NCBI GenBank assembly: GCA_910579955.1
Contig: CAJTWE010000010.1
Coordinates: 1-64,000, forward strand
Origin: an uncultured Ruminococcus sp.
GTDB taxonomy: Bacteria; Bacillota; Clostridia; Oscillospirales; Ruminococcaceae
Direction: 5' to 3'
Length of the DNA stretch: 64,000 nucleotides
Within the stretch, counting starts at the first letter, position 1, and every line of letters begins with the position of its first letter. Both the position numbers and the translations under genes were made by a program. Positions 51,591-59,452 of the stretch are shown here, piece after piece. The notes beneath the pieces were generated by a model that was not told the origin of the DNA, made no database searches, and saw only the letters and a program-made list of their open reading frames with translations.

Positions 51591-52455
51591 ATGAATAAAG
51601 CTTTCGGTATTCGCTTGGAGAATATCCTACAAGTGTTTTGAACAGATGATTAAAATTTGAAAGTGAGCCAAAGCCGCATTCTTCTGAAATTTTAATAATA
51701 CTTTTATCGCTTGTTGAAAGGAGTATTTTCGCTTCAATAATACGTTTTTTGATAAGAAAGTCAATTGGAGAATTTCCGGTCAATGCTTTGAATTTACTGC
51801 AAAGATACGGCTTGCTTATATCAAAATGCTCTGAAATAAATTTAAGAGTTATATTTTCCGAATAATGATTGTCAATATATTTAACTATTTGTCTTATTTT
51901 TTCAGATGTCTTTGAGTTTGTTGTATTTTTATCTGCGGTTTCATCATTTGAAAAGCAATGACGTATTATCAGGGCTAAAAATTTTAGCAATAAAGCTTTT
52001 ATAATAAGATCGTATCCTTTTTTCATTGCAACATATTCGATTTCTATATCCAAAAGTATTTCAGAGAGCTGAGCAGTTATATAGTCGTCAGCGTTTAATT
52101 TATTACAAAAATATTCCGAAGATTCAACAAATGGGCGTATGTATTCATAATCAAAAGGAGTGGCTATGCCGTTTTGCAGAAAATTAGGGTCAAACATGAC
52201 AACCTGCATTATAAGATCCTTGTCATCATAACATAAATGTATTTCATCGTTGCTTATTAGAAAGATATCACCTTGCGAAAAGTCATATTCAATGCCGTTT
52301 ATTAAATATTTTCCAGTTCCGTGTTTGATATAGCAGATCTCCATTTCCTGATGCCAGTGCAGAACTTTATAATCTTCTTCAACTCCATAGCTAGTACTGC
52401 ATTCAAATGGAAAGAAACGTTCTTCTACAAGTGCTGGTTTTGTGTTTTGCTTCAT
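51589..52455 (-). CDS. AraC family transcriptional regulator
   Basis: Regulator of 288 residues: an N-terminal cupin-like ligand domain (about residues 20-110, HWHQEMEICYIKHGTGKYLINGIEYDF ... GDIFLISNDEIH) and a C-terminal double helix-turn-helix (about 185-285, ITLKFISEHFDISKPYLCSKFK, IIKISEECGFGSLSNFNHLFKTLVGYSPSEYRK). The cupin half suggests a sugar or other small ligand. It is divergent from the GH8-dockerin gene, 303 bases away, so control of that gene is worth considering. Confidence 0.9.
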   Translation of the reverse strand: MKQNTKPALVEERFFPFECSTSYGVEEDYKVLHWHQEMEICYIKHGTGKYLINGIEYDFSQGDIFLISNDEIHLCYDDKDLIMQVVMFDPNFLQNGIATPFDYEYIRPFVESSEYFCNKLNADDYITAQLSEILLDIEIEYVAMKKGYDLIIKALLLKFLALIIRHCFSNDETADKNTTNSKTSEKIRQIVKYIDNHYSENITLKFISEHFDISKPYLCSKFKALTGNSPIDFLIKKRIIEAKILLSTSDKSIIKISEECGFGSLSNFNHLFKTLVGYSPSEYRKLYS

Positions 52456-52484
52456 TTATTTTCTCCTTATAGCTTTATATTTTT

Positions 52485-52513
52485 ATTTTATCAGATTATC
52501 TATTTTAAGTCAA
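52485..52513 (-). promoter_or_regulatory. Promoter of the AraC-type gene
   Basis: On the minus strand, TTGACT (52513-52508), 17-base spacer, TAAAAT (52490-52485). Confidence 0.7.
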
Positions 52514-52529
52514 TGCATGAAATTACTTT

Positions 52530-52558
52530 TTCATAATATACTGCAAGTACTGTATAAT
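52530..52558 (+). promoter_or_regulatory. Candidate promoter of the GH8-dockerin gene
   Basis: TTCATA (52530-52535), 17-base spacer, TATAAT (52553-52558). It would give a leader of about 195 bases containing the palindromic repeat. It lies beside the opposing araC promoter. Confidence 0.55.
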
Positions 52559-52631
52559 ATATTTGTAGAAATGGATATAAAAAAATTGTATAATTAGATC
52601 AAAGATTAGGGCTTGTTTAGGGCAACACTGG

Positions 52632-52708
52632 CAACACCGCACAAAATTCCCCTAACTGATTTGCACGAAATCTGCGTGCATCTTTTGTGCAATCACTGTG
52701 CGGTATTG
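52632..52708. repeat. Palindromic MITE/REP-like element upstream of GH8
   Basis: About 77 bases bounded by CAACACCGCACA and TGTGCGGTATTG (11 of 12 positions inverted). Nested inside are GCACAAAA / TTTTGTGC and GCACG / CGTGC, giving a three-tier hairpin. A direct repeat GGCAACAC flanks the left side. It is more GC-rich than its surroundings. With the two promoters, this accounts for the 303-base gap between the araC-type and GH8 genes. Confidence 0.7.
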
Positions 52709-52758
52709 TCTTAAATTCTTATATTTTTACTAAGTGCATAATTTAAGGAGGAATTGTA

Positions 52759-54180
52759 ATGAATTTTTTAAAGAAAACTATTGCAGGGGTAATGGCATGT
52801 ACAAGCATCATCTCTATTGGTGCGATGTACGGTACGACAGCGTCGGCAGCTTTGGATGGCGATGTTGAATACACTCTTACAGAAGAAACGACAAGGTTTT
52901 ATGATCAGTGGAAAAGTAAGTACCTTGTTAAAAATAAATATGTAACTACTGAGGATCAGTATTACGTTCTTTATAGTGAAGGAACGTCTGAGGTCACTGT
53001 TTCAGAAGCTCATGGCTATGGTATGCTTATTGCGGCAAGCATGGCAGAATATGATGATGAAGCTAAGAATATTTTTGATGGCATGTATAATTTCTACAAG
53101 GCACATCCCAGCAGCATAGGGCCTAATCTTATGTCATGGCAGCAGAGCGACAATGGTTCTGCTATAGTAGAGTCATCTCCTGATTCAGACTCTGCAACAG
53201 ATGGCGATATGGATATTGCCTATGCACTGCTCATGGCAGATAAAGTATGGGGCAGCAATGGTGAAATAAACTACAGACAGGCTGCTATTGATGTCATAAA
53301 TGATATCATGACATATGAAGTAAACAAAGAGGACTGGATTTTACAGCTGGGAGACTGGGTGTACTGGTCTGAGCCGGGCGATCAGTATTATTCTGCAACA
53401 AGAGCTTCTGACTTTATCATGCAGTATCTGCCGGTATATGCAGAGGTTACTGGTGACGATCGTTGGATGAATGTGTATAACAGCACATATGATATTATAA
53501 ACAGCATAACAGATGAATACGATACCGGTATTCTTCCTGACTTTATCATAAAGGACAATGCAACAGGCAAGTTTATTCCTGCACCGCCAAATTATCTTGA
53601 AAGTGATTATGACGGATATTACTATTATAACAGCTGTCGTACACCTTGGAGAATAAGCATGGATTATCTCATCAACGGTAATGAGGATGCTCTTAAGTTA
53701 GCGACTAAGTTAAACGCTTTTATAACAAAATCAACAAATTCAGATCCATGGGAGATAATGGCTGGATATAAGCTTGATGGTACTCCGATAGAGGATTATA
53801 ATGATCTTTGCTTTACTGCACCGTTCCTTATTTCAGCTGCTTGCGGAGATGATGAGGAGTGGCATAGTGAAGTTCGTGACGTTGTCGTAAATTATGGTGA
53901 CGATGTTTATTTTGGCGATACAATAAAGATGCTGTGTCTTATCGTTGATGATGGCTGCGGGATTGTACCAGGTGCTAGTGTAGAACCACCAGTAGTACTC
54001 GGTGATGTAAATGCAGATGGTAAATTCAGCATTGCTGATATTATAATGCTTCAGAAATGGCTGGTAAATGCCGGTGAGATCAATGATTTGAAAGCAGGCG
54101 AATTAAGCCAAGACGATAAGGTCAATGTTGTTGATTTATACATTATGAAACAGATGCTTTTGGAGCAAATGGAAAAGTAA
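52759..54180 (+). CDS. GH8 family endoglucanase-like enzyme with C-terminal dockerin
   Basis: Secreted glycoside hydrolase of 473 residues. A signal peptide (residues 1-30, ending TTASA) precedes a GH8 domain (about 35-400). It shows the catalytic acid Glu83 in SEAHGYGM, the family motif ATDGDMDIAYALLMADKVWG (Asp148 to Asp152), and NSCRTPWRISMDYL. GH8 enzymes act on cellulose, lichenan, xylan or chitosan; the exact substrate is not readable. The C-terminal type I dockerin (about 414-470, GDVNADGKFSIADIIMLQKW and LSQDDKVNVVDLYIMKQMLL) would dock it onto a cohesin scaffold. GGAGG precedes the ATG. Confidence 0.92.
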   Translation: MNFLKKTIAGVMACTSIISIGAMYGTTASAALDGDVEYTLTEETTRFYDQWKSKYLVKNKYVTTEDQYYVLYSEGTSEVTVSEAHGYGMLIAASMAEYDDEAKNIFDGMYNFYKAHPSSIGPNLMSWQQSDNGSAIVESSPDSDSATDGDMDIAYALLMADKVWGSNGEINYRQAAIDVINDIMTYEVNKEDWILQLGDWVYWSEPGDQYYSATRASDFIMQYLPVYAEVTGDDRWMNVYNSTYDIINSITDEYDTGILPDFIIKDNATGKFIPAPPNYLESDYDGYYYYNSCRTPWRISMDYLINGNEDALKLATKLNAFITKSTNSDPWEIMAGYKLDGTPIEDYNDLCFTAPFLISAACGDDEEWHSEVRDVVVNYGDDVYFGDTIKMLCLIVDDGCGIVPGASVEPPVVLGDVNADGKFSIADIIMLQKWLVNAGEINDLKAGELSQDDKVNVVDLYIMKQMLLEQMEK

Positions 54181-54205
54181 AAACAATTTGAATAAATAAA
54201 AACAG

Positions 54206-54240
54206 CCTGAGGAGAAGCGCTTTCTTCTCAGGTTATTTTT
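54206..54240 (+). terminator. Terminator of the GH8 gene
   Basis: CCTGAGGAGAA / TTCTTCTCAGG stem (one wobble) with a GCGCT loop, followed by TTATTTTT. Confidence 0.85.
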
Positions 54241-54257
54241 GTAATATTATAACAAAA

Positions 54258-54292
54258 AAGGTCACTTTTTAAGCATGGTAAAAAGTGACCTT
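54258..54292. terminator. Second, bidirectional terminator serving the sseB-like gene
   Basis: AAGGTCACTTTTT / AAAAAGTGACCTT with A and T runs at either side. It ends minus-strand transcription of the next gene. Confidence 0.83.
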
Positions 54293-54335
54293 ATGTTTTA
54301 TTATAATCTAATTTACGTAAGCCAATCTATTATGA

Positions 54336-55574
54336 TTAGTCTCTATTTTCCTTATAGAAAGGCACTTTGCCCTTAAGAACAGCCTGTGACTGTGGAACGT
54401 TAGATGGTACAATGCCGCATGGATTGCCATTTGTAAACGGACCTACTATGCCTGCAACAGGATCGTACAGAGCTTTCTGTTCTTCTTTTGTTGTGATATT
54501 GTCATGATCCATGAGAATCATATAGCTTTCCTTGCCGTTAATACGCATACCCATGATCCATGCAGCATGAACCTTTGGTTCATTTTCGAAATGCTCATTG
54601 AGCTTATTTATAAGATCCATAGGCATAGTCTTGAGGTCATAGAGCTGAGCGTCGTTTCTCATAGCTAAAACCTGCTGCTTTGGCATAGGAAGCGCTGCGC
54701 CGAATGGATTGATAACAAGACCTTCAGCTTCTCCGCCCTGTTGTGCGATCATATCGCTGTACTGATCGTAGGTTATAAGTATTGTTTTGTGTTCAGGGAT
54801 ATTTGTCCATCTTGCAAGCTCAGCCTGATCTGTAAACAGCGGAAAATACTTCTTATTTTCACGTTGAACCATAACGAATTTAACCTGAGCCTGATGTGTC
54901 TGACCCTTTTCGAGTTGCAGATTTTCAGGCAGCTCCATCTGAACAGGCGCTACAAACCTTGCCTTACGGATTTCTGCTATCATAGTCTGTTCTCTTTCAG
55001 GAGTTCTTTCTTTGCGGAATGCGTCAATAGCATTTACCAAATCAGGGTTTGTCTGCTTATCGCTTCCGAAAAGCATTCTTGATGGGTCGATCTCAGGTGT
55101 TGGAGCTGGTGGGATAGCTGCCGGAGCAGGGGCTTTTGGAGTAAGATCCTTGCCTATGATATCGCTCATTTTCTGTCTTGTAACTAAAAGACCATCTTCG
55201 CCCGGATTGATAACAAGTCCGTTTGATTCTGCGGACATGCCCACAATATTACAAAACTGCTCGAATCCCATGGTAACTGTTTTGCAATCAGGATCGTTTT
55301 TCCACTTGAGAAGCTCAAGCCATTCTGTGAATACAGGGAACAGCTTGCTGCCGTCTCTCTGCTGAACGAGCATAAACTTAGCCTGTGCGGTATACTTTTC
55401 GCCAGCGCCCAGATTTTCTGGAAGATCGTCCATAATTACCGGAGCGATGAGCTGAGCGTTTTTAATAGCTTCTGTCATAGCTTGTTCATTTGCTGGTGTA
55501 GCGTTTGCCTTAAATTCTGCCATTGCAGAAACGAGCTCGGGATTTTTTACAGTAGGTTTTTTCATCTGTGCCAT
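54336..55574 (-). CDS. SseB-like protein with duplicated N-terminal domain
   Basis: A 412-residue cytosolic protein with two copies of an SseB N-terminal-type domain and one C-terminal SseB-type domain. The copies start at about residue 14 (ELVSAMAEFKANATPANEQAMTEAI) and about 178 (DLVNAIDAFRKERTPEREQTMIAEI); each runs on to a GLVINP motif. A Pro/Ala-rich linker lies at about 145-165. The C-terminal part (about 310-412) includes HAAWIMGMRINGKESYMIL. SseB relates to serine sensitivity in E. coli; the role here is unknown. It is monocistronic. Confidence 0.8.
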   Translation of the reverse strand: MAQMKKPTVKNPELVSAMAEFKANATPANEQAMTEAIKNAQLIAPVIMDDLPENLGAGEKYTAQAKFMLVQQRDGSKLFPVFTEWLELLKWKNDPDCKTVTMGFEQFCNIVGMSAESNGLVINPGEDGLLVTRQKMSDIIGKDLTPKAPAPAAIPPAPTPEIDPSRMLFGSDKQTNPDLVNAIDAFRKERTPEREQTMIAEIRKARFVAPVQMELPENLQLEKGQTHQAQVKFVMVQRENKKYFPLFTDQAELARWTNIPEHKTILITYDQYSDMIAQQGGEAEGLVINPFGAALPMPKQQVLAMRNDAQLYDLKTMPMDLINKLNEHFENEPKVHAAWIMGMRINGKESYMILMDHDNITTKEEQKALYDPVAGIVGPFTNGNPCGIVPSNVPQSQAVLKGKVPFYKENRD

Positions 55575-55626
55575 ATTTGTTCTCCTAAACTAAAAAATTT
55601 TCTCACGTTAAGTGTATGGTAAGTAC

Positions 55627-55655
55627 ATTATATCACACATTGCACAAAATTGCAA
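55627..55655 (-). promoter_or_regulatory. Promoter of the sseB-like gene
   Basis: On the minus strand, TTGCAA (55655-55650), 17-base spacer, TATAAT (55632-55627). Confidence 0.78.
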
Positions 55656-55701
55656 GCTTTTTTATAAAAAATATTTATTCTAAAATGGTGATATAGAAAA
55701 A

Positions 55702-55737
55702 TCAGGAGCAGCTTAACCTTTCGGAAAGCTCTCCTGA
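55702..55737 (-). terminator. Terminator of rpmB
   Basis: TCAGGAG-AGCTT / AAGCT-CTCCTGA stem, followed on the minus strand by TTTTTCTAT. Confidence 0.83.
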
Positions 55738-55774
55738 ACCTCTTCTCCATATCTGAATCATCGGCTAATACCGA

Positions 55775-55960
55775 TTATGCACGCTCAACTTTGCCGGAGC
55801 GCAGGCATCTGGAGCAAACGTATACATGACAGGGAGTACCCTTCACAATAGCCTTTACACGCTTTACGTTCGGCTTCCATGTTCTGTTAGAGCGTCTGTG
55901 TGAGTGAGACACCTTGATACCAAATGTAACACCCTTGCCGCAAAATTCACATTTTGCCAT
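55775..55960 (-). CDS. rpmB: 50S ribosomal protein bL28
   Basis: The 61-residue product starts MAKCEFCGKGVTFG and continues VSHSHRRSNRTWKPNVKRV, a clear bL28. It keeps two cysteine pairs (Cys4 and Cys7; CSRC near residue 51), the zinc-binding version of the protein. AGGAGG is well placed before the ATG at 55960. Monocistronic, with its own promoter and terminator. Confidence 0.96.
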   Translation of the reverse strand: MAKCEFCGKGVTFGIKVSHSHRRSNRTWKPNVKRVKAIVKGTPCHVYVCSRCLRSGKVERA

Positions 55961-55997
55961 AATAGGCTGCACCTCCTTAAACAAACTAACAGATTCT

Positions 55998-56026
55998 ATT
56001 ATACCAGATTCAAAATCAAAATGCAA
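55998..56026 (-). promoter_or_regulatory. Promoter of rpmB
   Basis: On the minus strand, TTGCAT (56026-56021), 17-base spacer, TATAAT (56003-55998). Confidence 0.8.
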
Positions 56027-56085
56027 GTGTTTTTTAGCTTTTTTTCAAAAAAATTTTTTATTACGCATTTAGTGACAAATTTCTC

Positions 56086-56114
56086 TTGAAATTTGATTTA
56101 AGATGTTGTATAAT
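56086..56114 (+). promoter_or_regulatory. Promoter of the M50/scpAB operon
   Basis: TTGAAA (56086-56091), 17-base spacer, TATAAT (56109-56114), 34 bases before the first start codon. Confidence 0.82.
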
Positions 56115-56147
56115 ATAAAGAATAATCATTATATGCGAGGTAAAAAA

Positions 56148-56828
56148 ATGAATTTTCTTAATCTTGATTTATTTACAATAGTAGCAAGAGTAATTGTTAT
56201 TCTGCTCATTTTGCCCCTTCATGAGTTTGCCCATGCTTTTGTAGCAAAAAAATGTGGGGATTATACTGCTGAAAGTTCAGGCAGACTTACTTTAAACCCT
56301 TTTAGTCACGTAGACCCAGTAGGTGCAATTCTGCTTCTGCTTACAGGATTCGGTTGGGCAAAGCCTGTACCAATAAATCCAAACGCTATGAGAAATCCAA
56401 GAAAGGGTGTAATCTGGACGTCGCTTGCAGGCCCTCTTTCTAATCTTTTAGCAGCATTTGTTTCACTTATAGTTCTTCGTGTACTGTATTGTATTCCAAT
56501 TCCAGCAGGTAATATTGCACTTTATAATGTACTGTCAAGCGTAGCAACTGTTTTTAATTGTTTCGTTGGAGTTAATATAGGTCTTGCTGTATTCAATCTC
56601 ATACCTGTACCTCCTCTTGACGGTTCAAATGTTTTAATACAGTTTTTGCCTACACGTGCAGTTATTTGGATACAGCGTAATCATATGGTTATTTCTGTTG
56701 TATTTTTCGTGCTGATCGTATCATCTGCACTTAATATTCCAATTTCATGGGTAAGCAATCAGATCTTTCATCTTTTCTACTTCCTTACTAATTGGATTGA
56801 ACTTTTAATGAATGCTATTTTAGGGTAA
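56148..56828 (+). CDS. Site-2 protease family (M50) membrane peptidase
   Basis: Intramembrane zinc protease homolog of 226 residues with about five or six membrane helices. The metal motif is HEFAH at residues 25-29 in the first helix, and the second site is NLIPVPPLDGSN in a later helix. There is no PDZ domain, unlike RseP, so it belongs to the short YwhC-like group. GCGAGG precedes the ATG. A short M50 gene directly before scpA is common in Clostridia. Confidence 0.9.
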   Translation: MNFLNLDLFTIVARVIVILLILPLHEFAHAFVAKKCGDYTAESSGRLTLNPFSHVDPVGAILLLLTGFGWAKPVPINPNAMRNPRKGVIWTSLAGPLSNLLAAFVSLIVLRVLYCIPIPAGNIALYNVLSSVATVFNCFVGVNIGLAVFNLIPVPPLDGSNVLIQFLPTRAVIWIQRNHMVISVVFFVLIVSSALNIPISWVSNQIFHLFYFLTNWIELLMNAILG

Positions 56829-56834
56829 AGGTTA

Positions 56835-57596
56835 ATGGAAAAAATTTCATTCAAGCTTGAGGTCTTTGAAGGACCTATGGAGCTGCTTCTAAGCCTTATA
56901 ACCAAGCATCAGCTCAATATATATGATATCGAAATATCAAGTCTCTTAGAGCAATATCTAATATATCTTGAACAGGCAAGAGAACATGATCTGGAACTGG
57001 CAGGAGAATTCCTTGAGATGGCAGCAAGACTGATTCTTATAAAGACCATTTCTCTGCTGCCTAAGCCTAATGACGCTGAAAAGGAAAAAGAAGCTCTACA
57101 GGGTGCACTTATTGAATATGCGCTTTGCAAGCAGACATCTGAAAATCTTAGAAAACGTTACGTAGGTGATAAAATCTTTGTGCGAAAGCCTATGAAGATA
57201 AATATCCCCACACGTTATGAACGAAAGCATGACCTTCATGAGCTTGGCAAAGTGTTTCTTGCTATGGGTAAAAAACTCATAGAAGAAGAGAAGCGTCCTA
57301 CGGACAAGCTGCAAGCAGTTGTAAACAGAAGCTTTGTTTCTGTTATGTCAAAGGTTATCTATGTACTGAGAAGCCTTCATAAAAATGAGCATGTTTATTT
57401 AGATGCAATGTACGCCGAGGTTCGTGAGAGAAGCGCAAGGGTCGCTCTGTTTTTAGCTGTTCTGGAGCTGACTAAACACGGTAAAATATACATAAGTGAT
57501 GACAATACCTATCTTTACCGTAAAGAAAACAAATATAAAGATACACCTCTGGGAACATACGAAGAGGAGGAAACATGGAACATACACACACAATAA
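56835..57596 (+). CDS. scpA: Segregation and condensation protein A
   Basis: Kleisin subunit that bridges the two heads of SMC. The 253 residues show the family N-terminus FKLEVFEGPMELLLSLITKHQLNIYDIEIS, the EFLEMAARLILIKTISLLP segment and a C-terminal winged-helix region (ERSARVALFLAVLELTKHGKIYI). It overlaps scpB by 22 bases. smc itself is in the first operon of this window. Confidence 0.96.
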   Translation: MEKISFKLEVFEGPMELLLSLITKHQLNIYDIEISSLLEQYLIYLEQAREHDLELAGEFLEMAARLILIKTISLLPKPNDAEKEKEALQGALIEYALCKQTSENLRKRYVGDKIFVRKPMKINIPTRYERKHDLHELGKVFLAMGKKLIEEEKRPTDKLQAVVNRSFVSVMSKVIYVLRSLHKNEHVYLDAMYAEVRERSARVALFLAVLELTKHGKIYISDDNTYLYRKENKYKDTPLGTYEEEETWNIHTQ

Positions 57597-58189
57597 AAAT
57601 GGCAGGTATTGCAGAAGCGGTACTTTTTGCCTGCGGTGAAGCTGTGCTTTCAGAACGTCTGGCAGAAGTTTTAAGCGCAGATGTAAAAGAGATTCCTGAT
57701 ATAATGGCATCACTTAATGAACGGTATGAGGCAGCTGGAAGCGGTCTTAGAGTGAAGCTGCTTGGGAAAAGCTGGCAGCTTTGCACTAAAAAGGAGTTCG
57801 CACCATATATTCGTGCAGCTATGGAGAATAAAAAATCAGCACCTCTTTCAAATGCTGCTATGGAAGTTTTGACCATTGTAGCATATAATCAGCCTGTTAC
57901 AAAAAGCTTTATAGAACACGTAAGAGGCGTGGACAGCAGCTCGGTTGTAAATACTCTTGTGGATCGTGAGCTTTTGGAAGAAGCAGGAAGACTTGATATT
58001 CCGGGCAAGCCTATTGCATATAAAACCACAAGTAATTTCCTGAGATGTTTTGAACTGACATCTCTTGGAGATTTACCGCCGCTTCCTATACTTCAGCCGC
58101 AAAAATCATCAGCTGATGAAAACGCTGTCCATAATTCTTCTGAAAAAGATTCTGAAAAAAATTCTGAAATAATAGAGGAAAATGAATGA
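57575..58189 (+). CDS. scpB: Segregation and condensation protein B
   Basis: Winged-helix partner that binds ScpA in the SMC condensin. The 204 residues include AGIAEAVLFACGEAVLSERLAEVL, SNAAMEVLTIVAYNQPVTKSFIEHVRGVDSS and LVDRELLEEAGRLDIPGKPIAYKTT, all standard. The last 35 residues are a Ser/Glu/Lys-rich tail of low complexity. The start lies inside scpA behind AAGAGGAGG. Confidence 0.95.
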   Translation: MEHTHTIKMAGIAEAVLFACGEAVLSERLAEVLSADVKEIPDIMASLNERYEAAGSGLRVKLLGKSWQLCTKKEFAPYIRAAMENKKSAPLSNAAMEVLTIVAYNQPVTKSFIEHVRGVDSSSVVNTLVDRELLEEAGRLDIPGKPIAYKTTSNFLRCFELTSLGDLPPLPILQPQKSSADENAVHNSSEKDSEKNSEIIEENE

Positions 58190-58240
58190 TTTCCCAAAAA
58201 TTGTCAATAATATCTATGGCAGAAAGGAGATGTGCTGCCT

Positions 58241-58972
58241 ATGATAGGATGGATAGTATTAATATGTATTATAGGAATTCTGTTTTTTATACTGTTTATG
58301 CCGGCAGTCATCGACTTTCGTTATGAGGAGAATAAAGCAGCAGTTAAAATATCCTACTGCGGATTTGTAGTATTTGATACATCCAAAGAGAAGAAACAAA
58401 AAACTCCTGAAGAGGTAAAAGCCGAGCAGGAAAAGAAGGCTCTTAAAAAGAAGAAAAAGGAAGAAAAAAAGGCTGCTAAAAAAGCAAAAAAAGCTAAAAA
58501 ATCCAAAAATGATAAAAAAGATGAGTCTAAAGAAAAGGAAAAGCGTTCTGTGCGTGACATACTGGAGCTTATAAGATCTCTTCTTACTCCTGTTAAAAAA
58601 GGAATGCGCAGGCTTTTTAAGGGCATTCGTATTACAAAATTTTATCTTGATATAAAGGTAGGAGATTTTGACGCATATGAATGCGCTCTTGCATATGGAA
58701 AAATATGCACTGTGGTTGCAAATATTCTTGCTTTTTTTCAGTCATTTTTCGTCATAAAAGCTGATCATATCGACATTCAACCGAGATTCGGTACTGAAAA
58801 GACTGTTTATACAGCTCGTTTTCGGGCAAAAATAAGTCCGTCAGCCGTTTTGGCAGCAGGTTTTAGCCTTGCTTGGACATATCTTATGGGTATGATGCGC
58901 AAGTCGCAGCAGGAAACGTCAGACGGTTTAAATGTTAAAATTAAAAAGGAGGAATTACAAAATGCAGACTGA
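58241..58972 (+). CDS. DUF2953 domain protein
   Basis: The 243-residue protein has an N-terminal membrane span (about residues 2-22). A very Lys/Glu-rich segment (about 48-105) of likely helical character follows, then a DUF2953-like region (about 130-225, FYLDIKVGDFDAYECALAYGKICTVV ... IDIQPRFG). The family commonly sits beside gerW/ytfJ in spore-forming Clostridia. Function unknown. ATG 58241 is preferred over the upstream GTG for ribosome-binding-site spacing. It overlaps gerW by 11 bases. Confidence 0.78.
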   Translation: MIGWIVLICIIGILFFILFMPAVIDFRYEENKAAVKISYCGFVVFDTSKEKKQKTPEEVKAEQEKKALKKKKKEEKKAAKKAKKAKKSKNDKKDESKEKEKRSVRDILELIRSLLTPVKKGMRRLFKGIRITKFYLDIKVGDFDAYECALAYGKICTVVANILAFFQSFFVIKADHIDIQPRFGTEKTVYTARFRAKISPSAVLAAGFSLAWTYLMGMMRKSQQETSDGLNVKIKKEELQNAD

Positions 58973-59384
58973 AAGCGAAAAAAGTAAAATCAATCAGATG
59001 ATGGGCATTACAATTGACAAAATTCGTGAAATGGGTGATGTGAAAACCGTTATAGGAGACCCAATACAGGCAGGCGAAACAACTATTATACCTGTATCAA
59101 AGGTTTCTTATGGATTTGCCTCAGGAGGCTCAGACTTGCCGGCAAAACAAAATCCGAAAGAGCTTTTCGGTGGCGGCGCTGGTGCAGGAGTTACAGTACA
59201 GCCTATAGCATTCCTTATTGTAAATAAAGATGGAAATGTACGTCTTATACAGGTTTCTTCGTCAGATGACAAGGTAAGCAATATTATTCGCTCTGTTCCT
59301 GAACTTCTTGATAAGATATCTGAAATGGTAAAGGAGCATAAAGAGAAGAAATCAGAGGAAGGCACATTAAAAACCGAAGAATAA
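58962..59384 (+). CDS. gerW: GerW/YtfJ family spore protein
   Basis: The 140-residue product matches GerW (YtfJ): MMGITIDKIREMGDVKTVIGDPI, GETTIIPVSKVSYGFASGG, a Gly-rich LFGGGAGAGVTVQPIAFLIV core and a helical C-terminus. In Bacillus this protein is made in the forespore and supports germination. AAAAAGGAGG positions the ATG at 58962. The overlap with DUF2953 implies coupled expression. Confidence 0.9.
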   Translation: MQTESEKSKINQMMGITIDKIREMGDVKTVIGDPIQAGETTIIPVSKVSYGFASGGSDLPAKQNPKELFGGGAGAGVTVQPIAFLIVNKDGNVRLIQVSSSDDKVSNIIRSVPELLDKISEMVKEHKEKKSEEGTLKTEE

Positions 59385-59452
59385 TATTTCTATACTTCTA
59401 TAATTGCAATATCTCTCATATATTGTCCCAAAAACATTATGGAGGATTATAT

